This document shows positions 25,749-36,890 of a stretch of DNA of 64,000 nt, piece after piece. Positions within the stretch are counted from its first letter, which is position 1. Each line of letters begins with the position of its first letter. Under the pieces are notes generated by a model, which was given only the letters and a program-made list of their open reading frames with translations, was not told where the DNA came from and made no database searches. The stretch lies in the NCBI GenBank assembly GCA_964019425.1, contig OZ025827.1, positions 372,001 to 436,000 on the forward strand. Direction: 5' to 3'. Source of the stretch: Flectonema sp. DT1601 (Eukaryota > Euglenozoa > Diplonemea > Diplonemida > Diplonemidae). Position numbers and translations under genes: made by a program.

Positions 25749-25850
25749 ATTATTTTTTTTTATTTACGAAGCCTGGAAAGCCAAAAATCAGGAAAAGCTT
25801 AACAGCGTAAGCCAACCGCGAGACTCTCACTTCTATTAGAGAGCTTTTTT
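25749..25850. repeat. Interspersed repeat family A, copy 3
   Basis: TTATTTACGAAGCCTGGAAA is followed by AACCGCGAGACTCTCAC, ending at a poly(T) run. The GAAGCC block matches the copies at 31915 and 57455 best. Confidence 0.55.
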
Positions 25851-27327
25851 TTTTTTTTTTGTAATTACTTTGCTAATAAAAGTATGAATTTTTGTTATAG
25901 AGTGAACAACAGTACATCTGTGTAGCTATGACGAGTGTGAAAAGACCAAATCCCACAACAGGAGTATACTTTATTGTAACCTTGAAAACAAGACATGAAG
26001 GGTTGAATATTGATATAGTGATAGTGTGAAATGGAGGAATCGCAGGTGGTTTTTTTTTTTTTTTTTTTTTTTTTTTGTACCGACGTTGTCGGAGAAGAAA
26101 CTATTCAGATTGAAGGTCGGTATTTCTTATATGGTTTCTAATAGGATACAACTGCATAATAAAAAAGGTTTAAGGAAGCATTCGAAGACACTGTACAACA
26201 CGAAAATAAGAATATAAAAAAAAATTAAAAAATTAGGAAATTAGGAAAAAAAACGTCTATTTTTCCCTACTAATTAATCTGTTTGTTTTTTTTTTTTTGA
26301 AAGAGAAGTGAAACCATGCCATTCGAAGTAAAAAAACGGGAAGCAGATAGATAAGAATATGAGTTTATTATATAAAAGTGTACTAAATCACAAAAAAAAA
26401 AAAAAAAAAGTGATAAAAACATTGTGTTCTGCTGTTATTTTGAGTTTCAGGTGCCTTAATCTTATACTACTTACGAAGCAGGTAGATAGTTATCAGTCAA
26501 TTAAAAAAATAACAAAAACTTTCAATCAAATGCAAAAGTTTCGTAGGGAAGCAGATAAATCGATCGATGGATAAAGAATTCCAATACATTGCGTACTGAT
26601 AATCGCTGACACAGCAAACTAAGGAAACCATCGGGTTAACTCCCTAGAGCCATGAGGCAGAGAGTTCTTTTTTCCCTTACTAAGGAAAAAAAAAAAAAAA
26701 AAAAAAAAAGGTCAGAAACTTCCATCGAGACTGTCACCACCCTCACAACAGAAACTGCTTAATGAAAAGGTATGATGTATCGTAGCCTGTGTGAAGGATC
26801 TGTCAGCTATCGCTTTGGTTCCTCCCTTTTTTTTGTAAAATATATTTCAATGGAGGTAAATGATTATTAAAAACCAATAAGAAAATTAACAACTTCGTTG
26901 TCCGAAGGGGTGAAACTTTGACAAGTAACAACTTTAGGTATTAAAAAACAAAAATTAATATCAAGTTCTTGACTGAAAAAATGTTTGTAGTTGTTAATCA
27001 AAGAAAATTACGTTAGGAAAAAGAAAACATGAAAAGAGAAAACTATATTTTTTTTTGTCTTACTGACCAGAAGACGTTGTCGAATCTGGTAATTTGGGGA
27101 CCACGTACTAACAGTGAGCGTCCCATGCCGGAAGGGAGGGGTGAAACCGTTTTGATTTGGCTAATACGAATATAATTCTCTGTATTATATCAAAGTTAAA
27201 TAGTACTGTCACCATAAAACAGGCATCGTAATATTTGCCAAGTTTCTTTGGTGGGAAGATTTATCTGGGAAGAATACTGCAGGTATTTGCACAAAAATAA
27301 AAACAATAATAGTACAGCCACCTTGAA
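25851..27327. other. Gene-free stretch with small repeat fragments
   Basis: Contains a family B head fragment (26495-26560, TTATCAGTCAATTAAAAAAA then CAATCAAATGCAAAAG), a 58-bp block at 27073-27130 (GTTGTCGAATC...CCCATGC) that recurs near 57908-57956, and a copy of family D near 27150-27220. No gene is visible. Confidence 0.5.
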
Positions 27328-27638
27328 AGAGAAAGACATCGTAATATATGCCTGATTCTCTTTGATGGAGGCCACGTGAACGTAGTTGAGCACCTCTTGC
27401 CTACGCTACTGCAACAGTGAAAAAAGAAAAAAAACAGCTGTAAATATGAATAAACGCGTGAGGTTTTTTTTTTTTTTTTTTTTTTCTTAGAGGTTGAATG
27501 CGTAAGTATATTTAAAAAAAGATTATATAAATAAATATCTGTATTGTATCGGAGTTTATCAAAATAAGCGCTACTAACGATACGGTGATTAAAGACAGGG
27601 TCGTTGTACGTCAAGTTGTTACATAAAAAGAAATAAAT
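27328..27638. repeat. Direct duplication, left copy
   Basis: About 311 bp beginning AGAGAAAGACATCGTAATAT and ending with a TTGTTACATAAAAAG block; it recurs at 28057-28363 with only small changes, mostly homopolymer length and a few substitutions. Confidence 0.85.
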
Positions 27639-28056
27639 TAAACACAACTAATGACTTCATGGCTTTTGCAATATAGAACAAAAGAAATTAAATATTTAAA
27701 ATTCGAAACTCATCTCGCTGTATTAAAAGGAAGAAATGAGAAACAAAAAGACAAAAAAAAAAAAAAAAATGGAATAATATTCGGTTGAAATGCCACAAGC
27801 AGATTGCATCGCCCAGGTCTTTTTATGAAAATCAGGAAATTTTTTTAAAAAAGAATTATATTCGTCGCAGTTTTTTTTTTTTTTTTTAAAAAAAAAGAGA
27901 GATTACCTTCTATTAAAAATAAATTTAAAAAAAAAAAGGGTTTACTTTTATGCTCTCAAATTTAAGTAAAATTACAATTTATGCTCACAAAAATACAAAA
28001 TTTGACTTTTTTTTTTTTTTTTTGTCAGCTTTTTAGATGCAGTTCTGCAGTCAGTC
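27639..28056. other. Spacer between the two direct copies
   Basis: About 420 bp, AT-rich with A and T runs; nothing coding is visible. Confidence 0.6.
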
Positions 28057-28363
28057 AGAGAAAGACATCGCAATATATGCCTGATTCTCTTTGATGGAGG
28101 CCACGTGAACGTAGTTGAGCACCTCTTGCCTACGCTACCGCAGTGAAAAAAAAAAAAACAGCTGTAAATATGAATAAACGCGTGAGGTTTTTTTTTTTTT
28201 TTTTTTTAGAGGTTGAATGCGTAAGTATATTTAAAAAAAGATTATATAAATAAATATCTGTATTGTATCGGAGTTTATGTAGTCAAAATAAGCGTTACCA
28301 ACGATACGGTGATTAAAAAGACAGGGCCGTTGTACGTCAAGTTGTTACATAAAAAGAAATAAA
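28057..28363. repeat. Direct duplication, right copy
   Basis: About 307 bp, near-identical to 27328-27638 in the same orientation. A third, much more diverged trace of its first 40 bp lies near 27205-27260. Confidence 0.85.
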
Positions 28364-28685
28364 GTATTTTTGGGAGCGAAACTTTTTTTTTTCAATAAAA
28401 GAGTGAACACAATACCGCAGACCAACTAACTACTTATTTATTTAGGGAGGTAACTCGCAGCAGACTTAATGTAGCCGTTTCCGAAGACTCTCAGCAACTG
28501 TTAGTCAGGCCATCATCACCTAACTAAAGTAAATTAGCCTGATATAAGTTGATGGTGAAAACAAAAAAAAAAAATTTTTAAAAAAGAAGAAATCGACTTT
28601 AATTTAAACCCTGCAGAAAGTCATTACAGTACTTTATTAGTACACGAAGTCGTTAACCGAAAGTTAATAGCAGCTGACGCCGACA
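28364..28685. other. Gene-free stretch right of the duplication
   Basis: Contains a TTATTTATTTAGGGAGGTAA block near 28432 that may be a distant family A relative. Nothing coding is visible. Confidence 0.45.
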
Positions 28686-28714
28686 TTTTTTTAAAGCTTG
28701 TTAGCAATTTCAAA

Positions 28715-28870
28715 TTCCAAAAACTGATGACTGCCGGAGTTCCGGACAACCCGTCCCAGAAGAAGACACAATCACGGAGACTGTGTTTCTATAGCTGCGG
28801 TTGGAAGGATTTTATTCAAAGGTATCCACCTTGCCGAGAGACCAACAGGTCGAAAAACAAAGAAAAGAAA
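28715..28870. repeat. Interspersed repeat shared with 59005-59135
   Basis: Shared blocks in the same order: AACTGATGACT, GACACAATCACGGAGA, TTCTATAGC and CTTGCCGAGAGACCAACAGG. At 59 kb the same tail is joined to a family B head, which suggests a composite or SINE-like unit. Confidence 0.5.
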
Positions 28871-29570
28871 GAAATGATGAGGGTGAGAGCAATAAATAAA
28901 AAGACGTTTATCAAATTCTATATCCAAAAACCTTTCTTCATGAAATAATTACATGTGTGTTTAATGCCAGTAATACCACGAAAGAAAATATATAAAAAAA
29001 ACCTGGAACTTAACCAGACCAAATCGTCCTTAGCATTACTGTAAGGGCATTCCGAACACTATAAAAAATTACCAAAATATGGGCAACACCAATAAATATA
29101 CCAATCTGTAAGGAACAGAATTAAAAGGGCTCTAGCTCTTACAAAACTTGTGCTAAATGAAAAAAGGAAAAAAAAAAAAGAGGAGGAGGAGGGAGGAGGG
29201 AAGTTTTTGATAATTTGATAAGTGAAGGAAAAAAAAGAGAAAAATTGAATAAGTCTTGATAGTTCACCGTCCAGCTTTCTCGAAGACAACTTCTACGAGC
29301 TCGATTCTACAACAGGTTTTTTTTTTTTTTTTTTCTTTGATAAATGCATAAAGTATATCCCCCTTTGAAAAAGAAAAAAAGAAAAAAAAAGAAAAAAAAG
29401 CACTTACACTCAGGTACAAAAAAAGATAATACGAATTTTTATAATAACATGAATTATCATACTTGATATTCACTAATAATATGCTCGCAAAAGGGACCCT
29501 AACATTCCAAAAAGATTCCTGAACAACGGGATTAGAAGTTAGTAAACAACTCCAATAGGTCACTTAGTAC
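28871..29570. other. Gene-free AT-rich stretch
   Basis: Purine-rich and homopolymer-rich DNA, with a GGAGGAGGAGGGAGGAGGG tract near 29180. Nothing coding is visible. Confidence 0.55.
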
Positions 29571-29578
29571 CAATTAGT

Positions 29579-29757
29579 ACTAATAATTATCAGTCAATTA
29601 AAAAAACCAATCAAATGCAAAAATTCGTAGGACAACAAACAAATAACGGGTGGTCTCGGGATAAAAATTAAATCCCTTCTGACCATTCCCCTTACCCAAC
29701 CCTGTTGAGCGAAGAAAGTAAGGGGACCGCAGCTGCGGTCACCGAGTACTAGTTAGG
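29579..29757. repeat. Interspersed repeat family B, best copy
   Basis: ATTATCAGTCAATTAAAAAA, then CAATCAAATGCAAAAATTCG, GTAGGACAACAAACAAATAA and an AGCGAAGAAAGTAAGG tail. Related copies are at about 57001-57180, 58910-59005 and 59985-60180. Confidence 0.65.
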
Positions 29758-29894
29758 AGATTTTCAAAGATAACTGAGTCAATATTGAACCCAGCGTTTG
29801 CTTTGCATGTGTAGAAGTAGACTTTGCTCCCAAACAAACAAAACAAAAATAAACAAAAAAAAAAAAAAAAAAAAAAAATTCCCCTCGCAACTTC

Positions 29895-30010
29895 AAAAAT
29901 ATTTATTTATCTATCAAAGCCAGTAAAGTCAAACCTCTGGAAAATCTCACAAGGTACCAGTCAATCGATACAATAAGACTCTCATAGGCGAGTTGACCAG
30001 AAGTGACCTA
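29895..30010. repeat. Interspersed repeat family A, copy 4
   Basis: ATTTATTTATCTATCAAAGC followed by CAGTAAAGTCAAACCTC and AGACTCTCATAGGCGAG; closest to the copy at 22215. Confidence 0.55.
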
Positions 30011-31305
30011 ATGCTAATTTTTTCCCTGAGAGAGAACACGCCACTATACACTTGTCGCAAAATGAACAACGTCGCATTTATAAAAAAAATTAAAAAAAAA
30101 CACCAGGGCGAGAACAATAAATTCAAGAGACTTTTAAAAATCAAATAAAACAAAAAATAAAATAAATCAGCGAAGAAAATAACAAAACTGTAAAAAAAAG
30201 AAAATTCTAATAAGGAAACGTTCTCGTGAATTTCGGCCGGGAAAAAAATAAAACTCACAAAAGACCGCTAGATTTTTTTTCTCGTGAGGAAAGATCCTTG
30301 CGAGGTTGGAGATATAAAAGCAAACAATACAAGAATAATTCACATTACGGTAATAATAATCAAACCAGTTCAGAGAAGCTTGAGGGATTCAAAAACATAG
30401 AATCCTAATTCGTAGCCTCTTCCTCAAGGCGGCATGACCCTCAGCTGTGATTTTAGTTTTTAAGGGGGAAAAGAAAACAAATCAAAAGAGGAAAAAGCCG
30501 AAACTAAAAGAACTAGATAAAATATTTATAAAAAAAAAACCAACACACAAGAGAAGACAAAAAAAGTGTGTCAAAAAAAATCAAGGTGTCGGATATTAGG
30601 GATTAAAATACAGAGGAAAAAAGGAATAGTAGCAAAAACGAATAAGTGTTTTCACAAAATTTGGATTTAACCTAAAGAAACATAAAAGGATTTTATACAG
30701 GGTACAAAACAGAGATGGTCTTCATTGGCTTGGCCAAGAATGAGAAACAATAAAAAAAAAATTTAAAAAAAACGGCAAAATCCCTAGCTGAGTGGTGCTA
30801 CACCACACAGGGTCAGTTAACCTGTCTGGTCGCTGAGAGTCGTTTGCTAGCTGACTCGACTACTAAAGACAAAGGAGGAGAAAAAAAAAAGGGGGGACTT
30901 GGATAAATAAATCAAGGTTAACGGGGACAAAGGAGGAGAAAAAAAAAAGGGGGGGGGAAAAGAACACACTTCCATCACTGCAGAACCATAACAGCTAAAA
31001 CCTGCTGTTGCGAGTAATAGAGAAAAGAAGGCGAAAAAAAAAAAAGAAAGAAAAAAACGAGGTGTCCACTTCATTCGTCTCAAATAGTAAGCGTTGCGGC
31101 AGCATTTTTTGCATTGCTTTTTTTTTATTTTTTATTCGGTTCTTTCGTTCCCCCTTCTTTGATGACTCCTTAAGGGGAGGGAAACAACTCTATTAGCCAC
31201 GCGCGATTCTATTCGAACAATTATTTGAAGACTACCTCTGAGACGTTGTTGTTGTCGTTTTTCTTGAAAAAAACAAAAAGAACGAGGAGACTTAATACGA
31301 TACGA
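30011..31305. other. Gene-free AT-rich stretch
   Basis: Homopolymers and a short local duplication, GACAAAGGAGGAGAAAAAAA occurring at about 30868 and 30926. No gene is visible. Confidence 0.55.
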
Positions 31306-31660
31306 AAGGATGGGGGAAGACTGTTTGATTAGGTTCGTATGAATGTAAATTTCTGTATTGTATCAGAGCTCAATAATAAAATTAAAGAAAAACTCATGAC
31401 ACAAGTGACTAAAATGTTAATACAGGCTAACACTCTGCAATTGACGTACTTGCTCTAAATTATAATGTTTCTAACTTATCTGCATACATGTCTCTTTTTC
31501 CGTGTTGTCATTCAGTGCAGTACGGAATCGAATTATTCAATAACGAATTAATCGTGAGCCCTGGGAAAGGATGGGAAACTATTTGATTAGGTAAATACGA
31601 TTATAAACCCCTGAATTGTATCAAAGCTAAATAATGAAATTAAAAAAAACTCCATAAAAA
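31306..31660. repeat. Interspersed repeat family D, two adjacent units
   Basis: Two units share GAAAGGATGGG, TTTGATTAGGT and an ATTGTATCA...AATAATGAAATTAAA block (31306-31400 and 31565-31655). A related block occurs near 27150, and the CCGTGTTGTCATTCAGTGC segment at 31500 recurs in modified form at 32250. Confidence 0.5.
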
Positions 31661-31884
31661 AAAAAAAGAACGAGGGGGTAATTTGATACTGTATCTTCGG
31701 TAGGGGGGGAAAGCAAGCTGTATCTACTATGTTTATTTTTCGCACGAAAACTGCAACCCGGCTGGGGGGAAATGCGCAGTGCCGTTTACATTACATACTG
31801 GGAGGTAACCTGATATTAGTTACAGTTTTTTAAAGTTTATGTTAAAAGGGAGGGGGGATTAACCGTTTGAGCATATTTATAATG

Positions 31885-31886
31885 AT

Positions 31887-31917
<31 letters not shown>

Positions 31918-32072
31918 CGAAGCCTAGGAAGCCAAAAGCCAGGAAATGCTCACAGAGTAACAGTAATATCGCTACCAGCTAACCGTGAGACTGTCACAGA
32001 CGATAAGAGACGTAGAATAACCTGGAACAAATGACTACCTAAACCCACCGTCCACGCGAGCAGACAGTGTTA
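31885..32072. repeat. Interspersed repeat family A, longest copy
   Basis: Starts with an eight-unit TTTA microsatellite, then TACGAAGCCTAGGAAGCCAA, AACCGTGAGACTGTCACAG and a tail ending GCAGACAGTG. Its tail matches the 22215 copy, giving a unit of about 190 bp. Confidence 0.6.
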
Positions 32073-32173
32073 GAGTAATATCAAAGTTAACTAATGTAAG
32101 CCAATTAGTAATTTATGATACAGTTTTTAATAAAAGCAATGTTTAGTATATTCAAACACGCTGTAAAAATGTC

Positions 32174-32209
<36 letters not shown>

Positions 32210-34058
32210 CTATTTTACACAATCAACATTTCTAGCATATCCCTTTTTTCCGGATTGGTCTTCAGTGTAGTGCGGGATCGAGAATAACGTTTACCTTAAA
32301 AACGCATTAAGGTGGTGCATGAGAGAACAGGGAAAGCAAACTAAAAAATCACGAGGTATACACTCAATATCGATTTGAATAATACCAGATGCCAAGTACC
32401 CAAGGAAGTAACTCGTTGTAGTTGAGTAACCGTTAGCTCCTTGGGATAGAAAAATTGAAACACCAAATTGCAGAAAGCTGTATCCGCGTAGTAGCTGTAC
32501 AAAAAAAATATAGAAAAAAAAGTATAAAATAAAAGACAACAAAAATGAGCTTTCCAAAGGTTCCTTTTCACATTACTTTTGTTAAAAAGAACGTGTAAGC
32601 ATCATTCACAACAACACGCGCAGAAACGAGGGAGGCAAAAAGATAATTAGCGAGGATGGGGTTCGGATTAATAAATAATTCGAAAAAAAGAGTTCCGTCA
32701 CCTGGCTGGAATGTGATAAGCCCAACAGTTGGATTCAAATGTCAAACAAGTCCTATAGACCTACAGAGCTTGAATCCACCTTCAATAGGTTAACCTCAAT
32801 TAAGGAATTGCCACGATTCTCTTCCTTCCGAACAATAGGTTTGTAGGTACAATAAAAAAATATAAAAAAAAAAAGAAAATTGCAAAAAGAAATCAACCAA
32901 TTATTCCTACGAACGAAATAATTGTGAAATACGTATTTCGTGGGATCAATTGTTTTAACGGCAGTGAGTTGGAGGCTTCACCCATTAATTACTGTTGTCC
33001 AAAAGAATAAAAGAAAAAATAAAATAAAAAATGTAATCTTCCAAAAAAAAAAGAAATTCGAGTAAATTTTTCACTAAAAATGTACTCTCACATTAAAAGA
33101 ACTCTCCTCCAGACGGTAAAGTGATGTAAGTCAAGCACTACTTCACAATTCCAAGGAGTTTTAAAAAAAAAAGGAAAAAAAAAAAAAAAAAAAACACCAA
33201 CAGAGAGGGATAAAATACAATAAAAAAAAAATAAACCGAAAAAAGAAAACCACAAAAAACAAAGGAAAGCAGATGTCAAGTGCAAATCGATCACCTTAGT
33301 TGAAAAACACTGTAACATACGTGATGAAGCTGTACTGTCATCTATATTTGAAATTATAATAAAAAAGAAAGTAAGAATGGTACGCAAAAAAAAAAAAAAA
33401 AAAGAGAAGAAAAGAAAAGAAAAAACTATAATAAATCAACAACAGGGTCCCATTGGTGGTTGCAAACAATAATTTCAAACAACTCGTTTGAATTTTCTTG
33501 ATCTAAAAAAAACCCGCAGTAAAACCACAGTGATAATTTATATTTCAGAAACATTTTAAAAGACTATTTTGAGGTAGTAACTTAGAGTAAATGACTGTAC
33601 CACAAGCACAAAGGGTTGTCATTGTAAATGGCTGGAAAAAAATTAGCCGATTCTTGTCAAGAGAAGGAATACACGCCACTAAAGGTGTGAAAACCAGAAA
33701 TAAAGAGTGGAGAGAATACCAAATTGCAATGCTTTTTTTTTTTTTTTTTGTTTAAAAGTTATTGTTTTCCCTTCCCTAAGTTAGAGTGTCCCTCAAGCGA
33801 GGAGTGATGGAGCCACAAGATATAGTACCTTAGTAGTACAAGGGAGGGTGTGATAGAGGGCAGCTTGTAATGTCATGCAGCCAAAACGTTGATCAAATAA
33901 AAAAAACTAAAAAAAATAATTCAAAAATGTCTCACAAAGCGTTTTTTTTTTTTTTTTTTCCCTTCTTAATTCAAGTATACATGCTCAAAGCACAAACGTT
34001 CACAACAAAATCATTTGAAGAAACGAACACATGTTAATGAGAAGGAATGGTCATAAAA
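32073..34058. other. Gene-free stretch before CELF-like gene 2
   Basis: Contains the longest homopolymer of the window (42 A at 32176-32217) and many shorter runs. A hydrophobic minus-strand open frame near 32290-32560 has no ATG-acceptor arrangement and looks like noise. The last few hundred bases will include the 3' UTR of the CELF-like gene. Confidence 0.55.
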
Positions 34059-35944
34059 CTACAATGACTTTGTACGTGGGCTGTTTGTGGTTTTGGTGAA
34101 TTCTACTATTTGGTAGAGCCATTCACGTTTAACATCTAAATTACATACCTTCCAGCAGATGACGGGGATGAGTACCCTGGTGATGAACTACCTGATTTAC
34201 CAGACTGAGCAGTGTGACCAGCTGTACGACCTTTGCGTCTCTTGTCTGCTTCAGAGTAAGCAATTCTAACTGTGATTGGGCTTTGAGCACCTTCCAGAAT
34301 CACTTTTCCGTTTAGTCTAGCAACCGCTGCTTCGGCAGTTTCACGACAAGAATAGCGAACAAAAGCACACCCACGCGGTTTATTGTCTTTAGTTAGAAGA
34401 GCGCATTCAAGAACATTATCATGTTTAAAGAGTTCATATAATTCAGATTGGGTTGTTATTGGAGGAATTTGACCAACAAATAGCTTGACGTCCTTACTAG
34501 AGTCGTACTCTCCCTCAGCCAGGCGAATCTGCATCTTTGTGGCCATCCCCGGCAACTGAGTTCGATTATGAAGACCTCCAACAGCCTTCATAGCGCTGGC
34601 TGGTTCCTTAAAGACGACGAATGCTGCTCCTGTTCCTTGACCAGTCTTCTTGTCAAGTAACATTTTAACATCGTCAATCTCACCAAAACCCTTCATAATA
34701 TCTGAGAGTTGTTGTCTTGTGATGTCTTTAGGAAGTTGCCCTACGAAGGTCTTACGCCCTCCACAAGTTGGAAAGTTCTTAACCTTTTTCTTTGGTGATG
34801 CTTCTGGAGAGCTGTTTGATGAAGGAGCAGCAGGTTGTTGTGGAGGACTTGAAATATTTTGTTGTTGCGGTTGCCGTTGCTGTTGCTGTTGTAGTTGTTG
34901 TTGTTGCTGTTGCTGTTGCTGTAGTAGTTGTTGTTGCTGTTGTTGCTGATGTTGCTGTAGTTGATGTTGCTGATGCAGTTGCTGTTGCTGTAGTTGCTGT
35001 TGCTGTAGTTGCTGCTGTTGTAGTTGCGGCTGTTGTAGCTGCGGTTGTTGCTGTTGCTGTTGTTGTTGTAGTAGGTGCTGTTGCTGTTGTTGATGCGGCT
35101 GCTGAGAAACTAAATATTGCGAAGTTGGAAAATTAGAGACGTACGGTGCAGGAACCTGCTGCTGTGTGGGAGTGCTACAAACAATCTGTTGATGTCCACT
35201 GATTGGGGGTGCAAAGCTACCCACTGCAGGAGATAATGGAGGACATCCAGGAGAAGGCATCCCACTCAGAGGAAGAGGACCAGGGCTACCGACACTTGAC
35301 GTTGATTGAATTTGTGCTGGTGGAGTAACTAACGGAGTCACATTATTATTAACAGGCGATCCACCAAACATCGTTAGTCCACCTGGAAGTGGGGCACTCA
35401 ACTGCTGAGTATTTGGAGTGCCCAAAGGACTTGCTATCTCTTGTTGATAACCAAATGACATTCCCACACTGGGAGTACCCAAACTGATACTAGGAGGTGC
35501 TTGTGTCGAATAGTTTGGATAATTCTGTGCCGGAGACGTCGTGAAACAATGAGGTGTTAAATTACCAACACTACTATTAGTAGTATCAAAATAAGGATCC
35601 GACGCGTTACCGTTGTGAGACGGAGAGCTCTGAAGACCTTGCAAAGGAGATAAATGACCAACACTAGGTGTGTCTACATATCTCGGTGGAGATGACAGTC
35701 GCGGTATTGTATTTACAATAGGATTACCCAAACTAATAGAAGGTGGGGGTCCAACTGGACCTCCGTAAACAGCTGATCCAGGGCTAATTACACCACTTGG
35801 AGGCGTTAATAAATCAGGCGGCTGTGGTGAGTGAGACGACGCATTCATTAGTTGCTGTGGCTCACTATACACATCAAGCTGTCGGTACGGATCATGAGCT
35901 GCTATTTGACCACCTTCTCTAATACTTTTATTGTATTGTGACAT
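34059..35944 (-). CDS. CELF/Bruno/FCA-like RNA-binding protein with polyglutamine, paralogue 2
   Basis: A 605-residue relative of the protein at 15-17 kb. Exons are 34149-35944 and a 22-nt terminal exon 34059-34080, separated by a 68-nt GTATGT...CAG intron placed as in paralogue 1 (after Ser-Ala-Gly, inside the next codon). RRM1 (about 395-475) has TFVGQLP and GTGAAFVVF; RRM2 (about 485-565) has KLFVGQIP and RGCAFVRY. Residues about 280-365 form a Gln-rich block with scattered His, Leu and Pro, encoded by mixed CAG/CAA codons. The N-terminus is Pro/Ser-rich and keeps the HDPYRQ motif. A second possible acceptor 25 nt earlier would give another short tail, so the last residues are uncertain. 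Confidence 0.88.
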
Positions 35945-35985
35945 TTAAGTGATTGTCCTCGATAAAGGCAGTAACTGAAAATAGA
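35945..35985 (-). other. Splice acceptor before CELF-like gene 2
   Basis: CTTTCTATTTTCAG ends at 35975 and leaves a 30-nt leader. Confidence 0.65.
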
Positions 35986-36597
35986 AAGGGGGGGAAATGA
36001 ATATTTTTATTTTCGTATCAACAGTAATCCATTGCGATGGGTATCTTTAGAATGACAAAAACGACACGTTTTATTGTCGATAAGCTGATTGTTTGTTTCA
36101 ATTTATTTGTATTACAAAACCGTAGTCTGAATCGAATTCAGCATAAAGTATGCAAGGAGGTGAAGAAAAAAAAAAAAAGAATTCACAAAACACACAGTGA
36201 GACAAGTCTAGCGTCACACATAGAATAATAACATCAAAAGTTTCTAGCAAAATGTCACTGAGTGACTTGCTGTAATCCACAGCGCAAATTAATTGCTGGG
36301 GAGGACAGACATAAACAGAAAGGACAAAATGATAATACTTCAGCTACGGGAAGGGAGGACAAAATAAAAATTCTAATATCGTTACGTAATAGTAATCAGT
36401 TGAGCAAAGAGAACATTGAACGTCTTGAAAACTTAACTATCCCCATAAGGAGGGGACACCACGCGGACTAAACTCCGTATTTTAGCTAATCTCGTCCCAA
36501 GCAACAACATACCAGAATCAAAGGGAAAAGCTGGTAGACGGTAATGTGATTCGTGTCTTATTTTTTTTTATTCCAAGACGGTAAAGGGTACTGAGAC

Positions 36598-36629
<32 letters not shown>

Positions 36630-36890
36630 CGTACTCGAAACCCCGTTATACCTTAGCTATATATATGGACAAGTAAATGACCATTATATCCCTTTAACAG
36701 AAGTCACAAAAATAGGATGTAAGGAGTACGAACCAGATCAAAATATTTCATTGTATGTATTTTTTTATTGCAAAAAAAAATAATCACAAATGTGGTTTGT
36801 AATTACGAATCGAATATGGTTGCTGTTAGTGTAGAGTGATGTAATTCCAATTGACGGAAACCAAGTAAAAGAGTTGATTATTGAATATGC
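35986..36890. other. Spacer between polycystin and CELF-like genes
   Basis: Includes a 29-nt T run at 36601-36629. The short plus-strand frames near 36040-36470 lack any family resemblance. Nothing else is visible. Confidence 0.6.

Noticed and set aside
32291-32571. Hydrophobic minus-strand frame as a membrane protein gene
   Set aside because: It has no acceptor-ATG layout, derives from A-rich DNA and is not conserved in any family I know.
34650-35136. Plus-strand Cys-rich and Val/Ala-rich open frames
   Set aside because: They are mirror frames of the polyglutamine block of the CELF-like gene.
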